Source of the DNA: an uncultured Clostridia bacterium
GTDB taxonomy: Bacteria > Bacillota > Clostridia > Christensenellales > Pumilibacteraceae
DNA: 63,444 bases
Direction of reading: 5' to 3'
NCBI GenBank assembly: GCA_947066105.1
Contig: CAMSYM010000014.1
Coordinates: forward strand, 1-63,444
In this document: piece by piece, positions 9,457 through 19,700 of the stretch
How the letters are laid out: each line of letters begins with the position of its first letter
How positions within the stretch are numbered: position 1 is the first letter of the stretch
The notes under the pieces: generated by a model
Seen by the model: the letters and a program-made list of their open reading frames with translations, nothing else
What the model was told of the DNA's origin: nothing
Database searches by the model: none
Position numbers and translations under genes: made by a program

Positions 9457-10902
9457 ATGAAAAAGAAAATTGCGGCAGTTTTAAGCGCGGTCATGGCTTT
9501 GACCGTCACCGCTCCGCTCGTTGCGTGCGGCGGCGGCAACGACGTGTTGAATCCGGACGGAACGTGGTGGAGCACAACGGGCGAGCTTCAAAAAGACGTC
9601 AACGGCGATATCGTGTTCGACGATGTGAGCATTCGCCTTACGACTATCGTCGGCGGCGTAGACAAAACCCCGTTCAGTCAGCTTATCGGACAGTTCAACG
9701 CCGAATACAACGGAAAAATAAATATAAAATTTTCGACGGTAGGCGAGACCGATTTCGAAAAGAACGTTACGCTCAAACTTACGCAGAATGCCAACGATGC
9801 GCCCGACATATTGATGTCGCACCAAAAATCCATAAAATCGTTTTTGGATTACCATGTGATTCAGCCGTACGATCTCGCTATGGAAGAAACGGGCGTAAAA
9901 ATAGATTTGTCGGGATTTGCGGCGGGCGTAAATCAATATTCCAAAGGCGGAACGGAATATAGCTTCGGCGTTCCCGTGGACGCCGCGAGCATGGTCGTTT
10001 ACTACAATAAAGAGATACTTGCCGAATACACCGATGAAGTGCCGCAGACACGAAGCGAGTTGATGGAAGTTTGCGCGGCGTATAAAGCCAAGGAAAACAG
10101 ATATCCGATTTCGTGGGAGACGAGCGGAGACTTCTTTGCCAAATACCTGATGCCTACCGCGGTATTGCAGAACGGCGGACACCTGTACAAAGACGATCTG
10201 TACGGCGATTGGTACGACGACACTACTCAGCGCGAGATTTACAAGAAAGCCATACAGTCGGTGCGTTCGTTTATAAATAACGGCTATGCCGCTCTCGGCG
10301 TGCACGAAATGTCCGGCGCGACCGATTTCTACCAAAGAAAAGCGTTGTTCTATGTGAGCATGCCGTGGTACCGTCCCAACATCGTCGACGCGTATTCGCA
10401 ACAAAATAAAGTGACCGTCGCGCAAGCGGAGGACATAATCGGCGGAATGAGCGTATCAGGTTGGTTTGCGATGGATAACGAAACTTCGGACACCGCCAAA
10501 AAGGTATACGGCGATTCGCACATGCTTACCATGACGAGAAAGGTGACCGACATCACGAAAAAAGCGGCGATATGCGAGTTTGTAAAGTGGTTTACGCAAC
10601 GCGGCGACGTCGGCGCGGCTTGGGCGGAAGCTGGACACGTTACTCTGTCCGATACGATAGCGAATTCGGATACATACAAAAACAACAAGTGCGTAAAAGA
10701 GTTGATAAACAATTGGTACCCGCATCTCGATGCGTTCACTACCATGGGCATCACGCCGTATTATATGGACGTATCGGATAATTTGAGCGCGCTTTTGTCC
10801 GAAGCCTTGATAGACGGAGACCCCGCAAAAGACGAAGAATTCATACGCGTAAAACAAAAGGCGCTCAATTCTCAGATCGATCTGTTGAAAGCGATGGAAT
10901 AA
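9457..10902 (+). CDS. Extracellular sugar-binding lipoprotein (ABC transporter)
   Basis: This 481-residue solute-binding protein of the family-1 sugar type has a signal peptide with lipobox LVAC (Cys24) and a mature lobe starting VSIRLTTIVGGVDKTPFSQLIGQFNAEY. It contains the typical YSFGVPVDAASMVVYYNKEIL and WYRPNIVDAY segments. It lies directly upstream of the two permease genes, 18 bases from the first, so it is probably the main binding subunit. It differs from the repeat-bearing binding protein at 5573, so one permease pair may be served by two receptors with different ligands. The start follows GTGAGGTGA. The 54-base gap before it contains only a weak ATCCG/CGGAT stem. Confidence 0.9.
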   Translation: MKKKIAAVLSAVMALTVTAPLVACGGGNDVLNPDGTWWSTTGELQKDVNGDIVFDDVSIRLTTIVGGVDKTPFSQLIGQFNAEYNGKINIKFSTVGETDFEKNVTLKLTQNANDAPDILMSHQKSIKSFLDYHVIQPYDLAMEETGVKIDLSGFAAGVNQYSKGGTEYSFGVPVDAASMVVYYNKEILAEYTDEVPQTRSELMEVCAAYKAKENRYPISWETSGDFFAKYLMPTAVLQNGGHLYKDDLYGDWYDDTTQREIYKKAIQSVRSFINNGYAALGVHEMSGATDFYQRKALFYVSMPWYRPNIVDAYSQQNKVTVAQAEDIIGGMSVSGWFAMDNETSDTAKKVYGDSHMLTMTRKVTDITKKAAICEFVKWFTQRGDVGAAWAEAGHVTLSDTIANSDTYKNNKCVKELINNWYPHLDAFTTMGITPYYMDVSDNLSALLSEALIDGDPAKDEEFIRVKQKALNSQIDLLKAME

Positions 10903-10920
10903 ATAGAGGAGAAGGGGAAA

Positions 10921-11955
10921 ATGAAAGCTTTTGAAGAAAGCGTCAGAGACGAGAATATGCTCGCGCGCCGCCGACAAAGAGTAAAAGAACAGATTTCGGC
11001 TTGGGCGTTGCTGTCGCCGTTCATAATAATTCTGGTGCTGTTTTCGGTAGTGCCGTTTGTTATGGGGTTCGTGTACGTGTTTTTGCGTTACGATCCGTAC
11101 GACGTAGGCGCGACGCAGTTCTACGGATTAAAGAATTTCGAAATGCTGTTCAACGGCGATATATCGATGTCCCAAAGCTTTTGGGAATCGTTCGGGCCGG
11201 TCACGGTGTACGCGCTTTGCACGTTCCCGATAGGCACGATAATATCGTTTGTTTTGGCGTACTTCATAAACATGCGTCCGCCCGGCTACAAATTTTTCAG
11301 AGCGTGCATATATTTGCCGAGCCTTGTATCCATTTCGATCGCAGGTATAATATTCTGTAACTTTTTCGGACCGAAAGGCTCGGGACTCATCAATTCGCTG
11401 TTCGGTACGGACATCGATTGGTTGGGCGGCAAGCCGTTTCAGGACGACTTCCTGCGCTGGGTAATAATACTTCTATTGTGTATATGGGGCGGCGTCGGCG
11501 GCAACTTCGTCATTTATGCGGGCGTATTGAACGATATACCCAAATCGTTGTACGAAGCGTGCGAAATGGACGGCGGCGGCAGGTGGCGGCAAATATTGCA
11601 CGTCACGCTTCCCTGCATGAAGTCCACGCTGTCTCTTACCATGTTCGGCACGGTGGTGGGAATGTTGAGCTTATACGGTCAGCCGTACGTATTGAACACG
11701 ATAGAGAACAAAGACATTTTGGTAAGCCCTATGATGTGGATACAAAAATATCTTATGGGCGGACTGACTTATGCAAAGCTTACGGGATTTATTTGCGCGG
11801 CGGCGTTGGTACTCGGCATAATCTCGGCGGCGCTGGGATTCATACAGCGCAAAGTCATGGCGGACAGACGTCCCGGCGCAAAATACTGTGCGGAATATGC
11901 GCGGTATGCCGAGCTTAAAGCGCAAAGCGCCGATTATAAAGGAGGCGCAGACTGA
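10921..11955 (+). CDS. Sugar ABC transporter permease, MalF/UgpA type
   Basis: This 344-residue protein has about six transmembrane helices, the first at about residues 28-50 (WALLSPFIIILVLFSVVPFV). The EAA coupling loop reads YEACEMDGGGRWRQILHVTLP, which would dock on the ATPase. The last helix is followed by a polar tail. The start is preceded by AGGAGAAGGGG. The stop and the next start share one base (TGATG). Together with the next permease it forms the heterodimeric channel for oligosaccharides delivered by the upstream binding proteins. Confidence 0.93.
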   Translation: MKAFEESVRDENMLARRRQRVKEQISAWALLSPFIIILVLFSVVPFVMGFVYVFLRYDPYDVGATQFYGLKNFEMLFNGDISMSQSFWESFGPVTVYALCTFPIGTIISFVLAYFINMRPPGYKFFRACIYLPSLVSISIAGIIFCNFFGPKGSGLINSLFGTDIDWLGGKPFQDDFLRWVIILLLCIWGGVGGNFVIYAGVLNDIPKSLYEACEMDGGGRWRQILHVTLPCMKSTLSLTMFGTVVGMLSLYGQPYVLNTIENKDILVSPMMWIQKYLMGGLTYAKLTGFICAAALVLGIISAALGFIQRKVMADRRPGAKYCAEYARYAELKAQSADYKGGAD

Positions 11956-12884
11956 TGCAAGACGCGAAAATCAAAAAGCGGCTTACGAAGTCGCAACTCA
12001 CGACGCGACGCGAAAAGATAGTTTCGTTTATCGTACTCGCGATAGCCGCGCTGATATTTGTATTTCCGCTTATTTACATGGTGGGAACGTCGTTTAAGTC
12101 CGATCTGGACCTTCAAATGCACCCCGAAAATATTTTTCCGACCCCCGGTCAGTGGACGATCAAACATTACACAGGCTTTTTCATCAATGGCGACGGACAG
12201 CTCGACAACATGCCCAAATGGATGTTCAACTCGCTGTGGAGCACCGCGCTTACTTGCGGCTTAACGGTTTTGATCGACCTTGTGGTCGCGTACGTCGTAG
12301 TGTTTCTGCGGTGGAAGGGCAAGCAGGTGTTTATGAAATCGCTGTTCGCTTGGATGGCGGCGCCGACGGTTATAGCCACCGCGCCGGGGCTTGCGCTTTT
12401 TCAAACGGTCAAAACCGCGCTCGGCGTAAATAACTTCGCGTCGACCTATGCGCTCGTATATTTTTGGCTGACGATTCCCGGTATCGTTGGTGTATTCAAC
12501 GTAATACTGATGTACAACTTTTTCAAAACGATACCGATAGACATAATAGAAAGCGCAAAAAGCGACGGCGCGAGCCACTTCAAGATATTTTTAAAGATAG
12601 TCTGTCCGCTCGCAAAATCCACGATGTTGGTAATAGTGCTGTTCACCTTTGCCGCGTCATGGAACAATCTGCAAGGTCCGCAGCTGTTGATGGCAGGCGA
12701 AGGTCAGGCGATACAGACGATCACCGTCGCGCTTGCCGAAAGCTACGGCGGAAGCTCGGCATGGGGCGCGCAGGGCGTGTCTATGGCGACGGCGTTGTTC
12801 TCGCTTATACCGGTACTTATAATATTCATATTCACTCAAAACAGAATGATCGAAGGGCTTGCGTCCACAGGAGTAAAGAGATGA
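11955..12884 (+). CDS. Sugar ABC transporter permease, MalG/UgpE type
   Basis: This 309-residue protein has six predicted transmembrane helices, the first at about residues 23-44 (IVSFIVLAIAALIFVFPLIY). The coupling loop IIESAKSDGASHFKIFLKIVCPL and the C-terminal ending IEGLASTGVKR are typical of MalG-type subunits. GGAGG in the 3' end of the upstream gene serves as its ribosome site. Its stop overlaps the ATPase start by four bases (ATGA). It pairs with the upstream MalF-type subunit in CUT1-family carbohydrate import. Confidence 0.94.
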   Translation: MQDAKIKKRLTKSQLTTRREKIVSFIVLAIAALIFVFPLIYMVGTSFKSDLDLQMHPENIFPTPGQWTIKHYTGFFINGDGQLDNMPKWMFNSLWSTALTCGLTVLIDLVVAYVVVFLRWKGKQVFMKSLFAWMAAPTVIATAPGLALFQTVKTALGVNNFASTYALVYFWLTIPGIVGVFNVILMYNFFKTIPIDIIESAKSDGASHFKIFLKIVCPLAKSTMLVIVLFTFAASWNNLQGPQLLMAGEGQAIQTITVALAESYGGSSAWGAQGVSMATALFSLIPVLIIFIFTQNRMIEGLASTGVKR

Positions 12885-14665
12885 TCACGGAAAACGAAAA
12901 CATTGTAAACGATAAAGATACTTTTTTATCTTTGCGCCATCTCGTAAAGGTATATCCCAACGGCGAAAAAGCGGTGTACGATTTTGATCTCGAAATCGCC
13001 AAAAACGAGTTTATAGTTATCGTCGGACCGTCGGGTTGCGGCAAGTCTACGACGCTTCGCATGGTCGCGGGGCTGGAAGACATAACCGACGGCGACGTTT
13101 ATCTGCAAAACGATCTGCTCAACTATAAGCCGTGCAAAGACAGGAAAATGGCGATAGTCTTTCAAAGCTACGCGCTGTATCCGCAGATGAACGTGTATCA
13201 AAACATCGCGTTCCCGCTCACCATAAACAAATATCCCGCGCCCGTTGTAAACGAAACGCTGTTATCAGTCGCGCAAGTAAAAAAACTGCTCGAAAGCATA
13301 GGCATCGAAAGGATAGCGAAAGCGATCTTTTCGCAACATTCCAAAAGAATGAAGCGGAAAACGCTTGTCGAAGAGCTTGCGGTGCTTCTCGATATCGAGC
13401 CTTGTTCGTCCAAACTGCTCGTCGGGCTGTTCAGGTCGCTCGACGCCGCGACCAAGAACGAAATAGCGGTCAAAAAAGACGTTGTTTTGTCCGAATGGCT
13501 TAAAAAGCTTGACGAAAAAGAAGCGGCGGAACGGACGAAGCTTCAAGAGAGCGGCGTAAAACTCAACGAAAAGTTTCACGTTCTCAACGACGACGGCACG
13601 GAAAAGATCGTTTCGAGAAAGCTTACGCGTTTCGAAATAAGAACGAGAGTATACGAAACGGCAGACAAGCTCGATCTTACGCCATATCTCGACAAACTGC
13701 CCAAAGAGCTTTCGGGCGGACAAATGCAGCGCGTCGCGCTCGGCAGAGCCATCATCAAAAACGTACCCGTATTTTTGATGGACGAACCGTTATCCAATCT
13801 CGACGCCAAGCTTCGTCTGACCATGCGTAGCGAGATAGTCAAACTGCATAACCGAATAAACGCCACCACCATTTACGTAACTCACGATCAAGTGGAAGCT
13901 ATGACGATGGCTACGCGCATAGTGGTAATGAGCCGCGGTTTCGTGCAACAGATAGGCACTCCCGAAGAGATATACGGCGATCCCGTAAACGTGTTCGTAG
14001 CCCGCTTTATCGGGTCCCCGTCGATGAACGTTTTCGAAATGGAATACGACAAGAGCAAAAACGCGTATACGTACGGCGGATTCGATATCCCCGCGAGCAA
14101 AAGCTTCAAGGCGAAGTACGAATCGTTTTATGCCGAAAAATGCGCCGAATTCGAGCAAATTAACGCTAATTTCGATTTGACGGCGCGCGAAAAGATATTG
14201 AAGGTTTTGTCCGTTCTCGGCGAAAACAAGGTCAAAGCGCAGACCGCGAAAAAAAGCAATCTCATTACGCGCACGGTAAATTTCTTTAAGAGCATCGCCA
14301 AGAAAAAAGAAAAGGAAAAAGAAGACGTTTGGGAAAAGGAAAGGACGGTAGCCAAAGAAAAGCTCGAACAGTTGCGTTCGCGCACGGAAAAAGGCGACAA
14401 AGTGCTTATCGGTATTCGCCCCGAACGGTTGGAGATCGAAAAGGCGGAAGCGGGCAAAAAATACGACGGGTACTATGTAGTCGAGCCGACTTTGACCGAG
14501 CTTTTGGGCGGCGAATACAGCGTGCATTTCGAGTTTTGCGGAAGAAACACCGTAGGCAAGCTCGACGCCAAATACAAGCTCAAAGCGGGCGACAAGATAG
14601 CCGTTAAATTTTCCGCCGCCGACCTGTATGTGTTCGATCCCGTTACGGGAGACGTTATCAAGTGA
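12881..14665 (+). CDS. Sugar ABC transporter ATPase, MsmX/UgpC type, with two large insertions
   Basis: This 594-residue ATPase should energise the adjacent permeases. All catalytic motifs are intact: Walker A GPSGCGKST (49-57), Q-loop Gln95, signature LSGGQ (277-281), Walker B LMDEP (Asp301-Glu302) and H-loop His335. The family is normally about 360-380 residues. Here roughly 130 extra residues lie between the Q-loop and signature, where only about 50 residues normally occur, and about 100 extra residues, including a Lys/Glu-rich coiled segment (KKKEKEKEDVWEKE), lie in the C-terminal regulatory domain before VLIGIRPERL (from 508). The frame is open upstream to 12464, but the ATG at 12881, overlapping the permease stop, gives the family N-terminus. 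The first insertion falls in the helical subdomain facing the permease, so it could alter coupling or bind a regulator; that is inference. Confidence 0.93.
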   Translation: MITENENIVNDKDTFLSLRHLVKVYPNGEKAVYDFDLEIAKNEFIVIVGPSGCGKSTTLRMVAGLEDITDGDVYLQNDLLNYKPCKDRKMAIVFQSYALYPQMNVYQNIAFPLTINKYPAPVVNETLLSVAQVKKLLESIGIERIAKAIFSQHSKRMKRKTLVEELAVLLDIEPCSSKLLVGLFRSLDAATKNEIAVKKDVVLSEWLKKLDEKEAAERTKLQESGVKLNEKFHVLNDDGTEKIVSRKLTRFEIRTRVYETADKLDLTPYLDKLPKELSGGQMQRVALGRAIIKNVPVFLMDEPLSNLDAKLRLTMRSEIVKLHNRINATTIYVTHDQVEAMTMATRIVVMSRGFVQQIGTPEEIYGDPVNVFVARFIGSPSMNVFEMEYDKSKNAYTYGGFDIPASKSFKAKYESFYAEKCAEFEQINANFDLTAREKILKVLSVLGENKVKAQTAKKSNLITRTVNFFKSIAKKKEKEKEDVWEKERTVAKEKLEQLRSRTEKGDKVLIGIRPERLEIEKAEAGKKYDGYYVVEPTLTELLGGEYSVHFEFCGRNTVGKLDAKYKLKAGDKIAVKFSAADLYVFDPVTGDVIK

Positions 14666-16677
14666 TCATGGGAAATAAACGAATTTTACCCGCATATCCG
14701 CTATTCGTAAAAGATCCGAATTTTTCGTTATGGAGCGTTACCGACGAGCTGAACGCAAGCAACGTGCGCAGTTGGTGGGGCGAAGAAAAAAAGATTTACG
14801 GATTTATCAAAACGGGCGGAAAGACGTACTGCTTTTTGGGCGACTGCGCGGATCTTGCAGGTTGCGGCGTATTGCGTGCGGAACAGACTTCGCTCGGCGT
14901 TACGGCGTTTTCTACGGACTACGAGTTTAAAGCGGGCGATATAAAGCTCAAAGTCAAGTTCGTATCGCCGTTGCCGCCCGACGACTTCGAAACGCTGTCC
15001 ATGCCCGTGTGTTATATGGAGTTCGAGATAGCGGGCGACGCGCAAGCCGAGATATCGATTTTCGTAAACCGCGCCGTATCCTTTAATACCGCACTCGAAC
15101 CGAATGCCAAAACGCGCGGCGCGGTCATGGCGCGCGACGGCTTCGAGAGCGCGTTTATCGGCAGAAAACGTCAGTTGTATCTTTCCAATAACGGTGACGA
15201 AATGGGCGCGGATTGGGGCTGGTGGTATCTTGCGGGCAAGCAAGCGTTTTACGCGGACGAGCGCGATATGGCGGCGTATCTTGCGGGCGGCTTGAAAAAC
15301 TTTACTGCGTCGGGCGACGAATGTTATATCTGCGCGTTCGACGAGTCGAAAACGGGTATTTTCGCGCTCGGATACGACGACGTTGTTGCGATAGATTATT
15401 ACGGCGATTTCCGCAAAGGATACTATTTGCAAAACCGCACGATCGTAGACGCGCTCGAAACCGTTTGGCACGGTCACAAAGAGATAGACAAGCGCCTTGC
15501 CGCTTTCGACGACGAGCTTAAAAAGCGCGCCGAGCCGTTCGGCAAGCGGTATCTCGACGTTTTGTATGCCTCTTTAAGGCAAAGCGTAGCCGCGCACAAG
15601 CTCGTTGCCGATAGTAACGGAAACGCGCTGTTTCTTTCCAAGGAATGCGGATCGAACGGCTGTATCGCCACGGTAGACGTAAGCTATCCGTCCATGCCGC
15701 TGTATCTTTTGTACAATACCGAGGCGATAAAAGGTATGATGCGCCCCATTTTCGAGTTTGCGCGAATGCCTGCGTGGGTATACGATTTCGCTCCGCACGA
15801 CGCGGGAACGTATCCGCACTGTTGCGGCAACGTATACGGGCTTAATTCGGCAAAGGAAAAATGCATTGGAACGCTTGCAAAGCCGCGAGACGGCGCGGAC
15901 ACGCATTATCCCTTTTACTTGTTACCGCCGAACGAGCGTTTATACGATCCGAAGTATCAGATGTCGGTCGAAGAATGCGCCAACATGCTCATCATGCAAT
16001 ATGCGTGTTACCGTAAAGATCATGGCATTGCGTTTTTCGCCGAAAATGCCGATCTTGCGGAAAAGTGGGTGGCGTATCTGGTCGAATACGGTTTGAGACC
16101 GGAAGAGCAGCTTTGCACGGACGATTTTGCGGGACATCTCAAAAACAATTTGAATCTTGCTATAAAAGCGACCGTCGGCATAGGGTGCTACGCCGAATTG
16201 CTGAAAGCGGCGAATAAAGGCGCGCCAAGCAAAAGCTTTCGAAATACGGCGGAACGCTTCGCAAACGAAATCGTCGCTTTTTCCGAAAAGTTTTCGCACA
16301 TGCCCATAACGTGGGACGCGGACGACAAAACTTTCTCGTTAAAGTACAATTTGGCGTTCGATAAGATATTGGATCTCGGCTTATTCCCGAGATCGCTTGC
16401 GGAAAGCGAAGTAGACTTTTATTTAAGCATAGCCGACAAATTCGGAACGCCGCTGGACAACCGCGAGCGGTATACGAAATCGGACTGGCTGATGTGGGCG
16501 GCGGCGCTTACCGACGATATCGAAAAGAAAAAGAAAATGGTTTCGTTCGTCGACGATTTTCTTAAAGAGTCGCCCGACCGCGTGCCGTTTTCCGACTGGT
16601 ATTACACCGATAGCGGAAAACACGAACAGTTTGTAGCGCGTTCCGTTCAAGGCGGGTGCTTTATATTGCTGTTATAG
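14662..16677 (+). CDS. GtaA-like protein (DUF4964/DUF5127/DUF4965/DUF1793 family)
   Basis: This 671-residue protein has no signal peptide. The N-terminus (PLFVKDPNFSLWSVTDELN..RSWWGEEKKIYGFIK) matches the DUF4964 opening of glutaminase-A-like proteins. The second half (from about residue 290: RYLDVLYASLRQSVAAHKLVADSNGNALFLSKECGSNGCIATVDVSYPS) matches the six-hairpin DUF4965/DUF1793 region. The family was named from a fungal glutaminase, but its fold is glycosidase-like, so in this operon a glycan role is plausible; that is inference. The start is GTG overlapping the ATPase stop, with GGGAG ten bases upstream; an ATG two codons later (14668) is the alternative. The protein ends with SVQGGCFILLL, a family-typical C-terminus. 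Confidence 0.82.
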   Translation: MIMGNKRILPAYPLFVKDPNFSLWSVTDELNASNVRSWWGEEKKIYGFIKTGGKTYCFLGDCADLAGCGVLRAEQTSLGVTAFSTDYEFKAGDIKLKVKFVSPLPPDDFETLSMPVCYMEFEIAGDAQAEISIFVNRAVSFNTALEPNAKTRGAVMARDGFESAFIGRKRQLYLSNNGDEMGADWGWWYLAGKQAFYADERDMAAYLAGGLKNFTASGDECYICAFDESKTGIFALGYDDVVAIDYYGDFRKGYYLQNRTIVDALETVWHGHKEIDKRLAAFDDELKKRAEPFGKRYLDVLYASLRQSVAAHKLVADSNGNALFLSKECGSNGCIATVDVSYPSMPLYLLYNTEAIKGMMRPIFEFARMPAWVYDFAPHDAGTYPHCCGNVYGLNSAKEKCIGTLAKPRDGADTHYPFYLLPPNERLYDPKYQMSVEECANMLIMQYACYRKDHGIAFFAENADLAEKWVAYLVEYGLRPEEQLCTDDFAGHLKNNLNLAIKATVGIGCYAELLKAANKGAPSKSFRNTAERFANEIVAFSEKFSHMPITWDADDKTFSLKYNLAFDKILDLGLFPRSLAESEVDFYLSIADKFGTPLDNRERYTKSDWLMWAAALTDDIEKKKKMVSFVDDFLKESPDRVPFSDWYYTDSGKHEQFVARSVQGGCFILLL

Positions 16678-16751
16678 CTTAACGGGGTCATACCCCTATC
16701 CAACAAACGGTTTTATCGCTAAAAGCGAAAATCATAAAACAGGAGGTAATC

Positions 16752-19700
16752 ATGAAAAGACCAAACAAATGGGCAATACTCATGGCGGGGCTTGCTCTTA
16801 CTTGCGGCGTTACGGTCGGTTGCGGCGACGGACACGAACACGGTTATACCGATTGGGGATCTTCTCCGACGCAGCACTGGAAAGAATGCCCGGACGACGG
16901 GGTAAAGGACGAATCCACCGTCGCCGACCACGGCGCGCCCAATGCGGACGGCAAGTGTCCCGACTGCGGATATGTGTTACATACTCACAGCTATACCGAG
17001 TGGGGTTCGTCGATGACGCACCATTGGAAAAAGTGTGCCGACGACGACGCGATGGACGCCGCAACCAAAGCCTTGCACGGCACGCCCGACAAAGACGGCA
17101 AATGCCCCGACTGCAAGTATCAGGTAGTGACGTATATAGACCAACAGTGCAAATTCGTTTTGCGCAAGGACGGAACGAACACCCCTATAAGCTCGCTCGA
17201 CGGTCTTGCTGTAACTCTTGTAAGGGGCGGGACGACGCTCGTCGAAAACACCGACTACACGCTTGAAAAAGGCGACAACAACGTACTCACCATAAAGGGC
17301 ATCACGACGGATACATATACCGTTACAATATTGACCGTGGACAGCGAATACCGTTATTCGGGCGCGCTCAAACTCGACGGCGCGGAAAAAGAGTTCGTAT
17401 TGCAATACAATTACGCAATCGCGTCTTCGCAAAGCTACTATGTGGACTTGACGCACATGAACGATGCCGACAGAATGCTCGCCATCAACGCTTCGAGCGT
17501 GGACTCATTCTGGCAGTGGAACGCCGCGGTCGCCGAAATAACGCTCAATCTTGCGGACGCGGTGCAAAACAGCAAGAGCGTAAAACTCGAATTCAATCTT
17601 AAAGCGAGCAAGACAAACAACGCGCCCAACAACGCTTTCGGTATAGCAATGACCGAAAACTACAAGGGATTGGCTTTGAGCATTTGGGACACCGCGAACG
17701 AAAAAGACGGTATCACGCTTCACAAGCTCCTCGGACAAAAACTCGGCAACGACTTGTTTAAGGCAGACGAAGCCGCAACGCTCAAATGGCTTGAAACGGC
17801 GATCTACGGCGAGCAAGGCGCTGACATTCGCGTCGTTCGCGTAAACGGAACGATAAAGTATTTCGCAAAGAAAGACGGCAAATGGAATCCGTTCATGTCG
17901 CAAGTTTGCCCTACGGACGCCAAGACCGATATCAAGTTTATGGGCGCCGGCTCCGATTTCCGTATCACGAATATCGACGTGAACGGCGAATATACGGATG
18001 AGCAAAAGCAGTATTCCGCCAACGTTACGGTGCTCGACAAGGATGACAATAAAGTAACGCTTCCGTCGGGCGCAAAGGGCGTGCTTATAGCAGGCGACAC
18101 CCGTTACGAAGCAGATCTGACGGCGGGCAACGACGGTAACTATACGATATCGGGCAACTTTACGCCGGGCTTGTATACTCTGTCTATTGTCGGCACGATC
18201 AACAACTATCTGTCGCCGGAGGTCAAGATAACGGCGGACGGCATGGATGAAGCTACCGTAAAATTCGGGGCGTTTGCTTCGCCCACCGTTTACGATCCCA
18301 ACAGAGCCGAAAACATACAGCTCGCGGACTGCGTTACGGTCGCCGACGGCAGTATCGGAGTCAACGGTATAGCAAGTTCTAACGGCTTTTGGCAGTGGGG
18401 AAACGGAAACACCGTTCCCGCGGCTACACTTAATCTTTCGGACGAGATCAAGGCTTCGAGAAACGTAAGAGTGGATTTCAAGCTCAAAGCGACGGATCCC
18501 AACAATCAGCCCAACAATGCGTTCGGTATAGCAATGACCGAATATCATCAAGGCGCGGTTTTAAGCTTCTGGGATACGACAAAAGAAGCCGACGGAATAA
18601 ATGTACGCGACCTAAAAGGTACGTGGCTCGGCGAAGACGGCTGGGGCGACGACAAGAACGCAACTTTCAAATGGCTCGAATCGGCTATTTACGGCTCGGG
18701 CGCGAACATTCGCGTCGAGCGCACGGGCAATAAGATCGTTATGACAGCCCGTAACAACGGCGAATGGGTAAAGATCCACGAAGCGGAATGCTACGAGTAC
18801 GCCGACACGATGGTCAAATTTCTCGCCATCGGTTCGAAGTACGAGATAAGCGGGATCAAAGTGCGCATACCGCAAGAAGGCGACGTTGCGGAACACGACG
18901 TGACGGCAAGCTTTAAGGACGGCGAGAATCACGGTTACAGAGTATCGATCGATCCCACCGTCGAAGAAGGCGAAACGGCAACGCTCGTTATCGAAACAGA
19001 CAATGCAAACGCCGCGTGGAGCTATTTCCCGAGCGCGATATCGGTAAACGGCACGGCGATCGATTTTACGACGGTCGCAAAGGAAAGTCTCGGCGCGAAT
19101 CGTTGCAAGTACACGCTCGAAATATCCGACATTATGGAAAATACGACCGTCGTCGTCACTGTGACAAAGGGAGCAAAGGTCGAATACAGCGCTTCCGTAA
19201 ACAGCGACGCTATGGGCTCTGTCGTTTGCGATATGGAAAACGCGGACAAAGAATACTATTGGAACGACGCTTGCACGCTCACACTGACCGCAAAGCAAGG
19301 CTATCGCTTAAAACAGATCGTCATCGGCGAAGGAGCAAGCGCGCAAACGGTTACCGAAGGGTGGACGAAGAACGGATTGGTTTACGGCTATACCTTTACC
19401 GTGACCGGCAATATAAAGGTCGTTGCGACTTTTGAGGCGACTCCGCAGGTCGATTTCTCGAATATAAAGATAAATCTCGTAGACAAGGCCGGCAATAACG
19501 TGACCGTGGAGAACGGCGCGAAGTTGATACTTATCGGCGATTACGAGTGCAAACTCGATCTTACTAAAAACAACGACGGCACATATTCCGCGACGGGCAA
19601 CGTTTATATAGGCGAATATGAGTGCGTTATCTCGGATAAACATTTCGGATACGGCGAAACCACGGTGGAAATTTCCGAAGACACGCCGTCCGTTACGTTG

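Noticed and set aside
12464-12880. Upstream extension of the ABC ATPase frame
   Set aside because: It is an out-of-frame shadow of the MalG-type permease; residues are Arg-rich and not family-like.
16684-16696. GGGGT/ACCCC mini-hairpin as terminator
   Set aside because: Only a 5-bp stem and no T-run; at most a weak pause before the giant lipoprotein gene.
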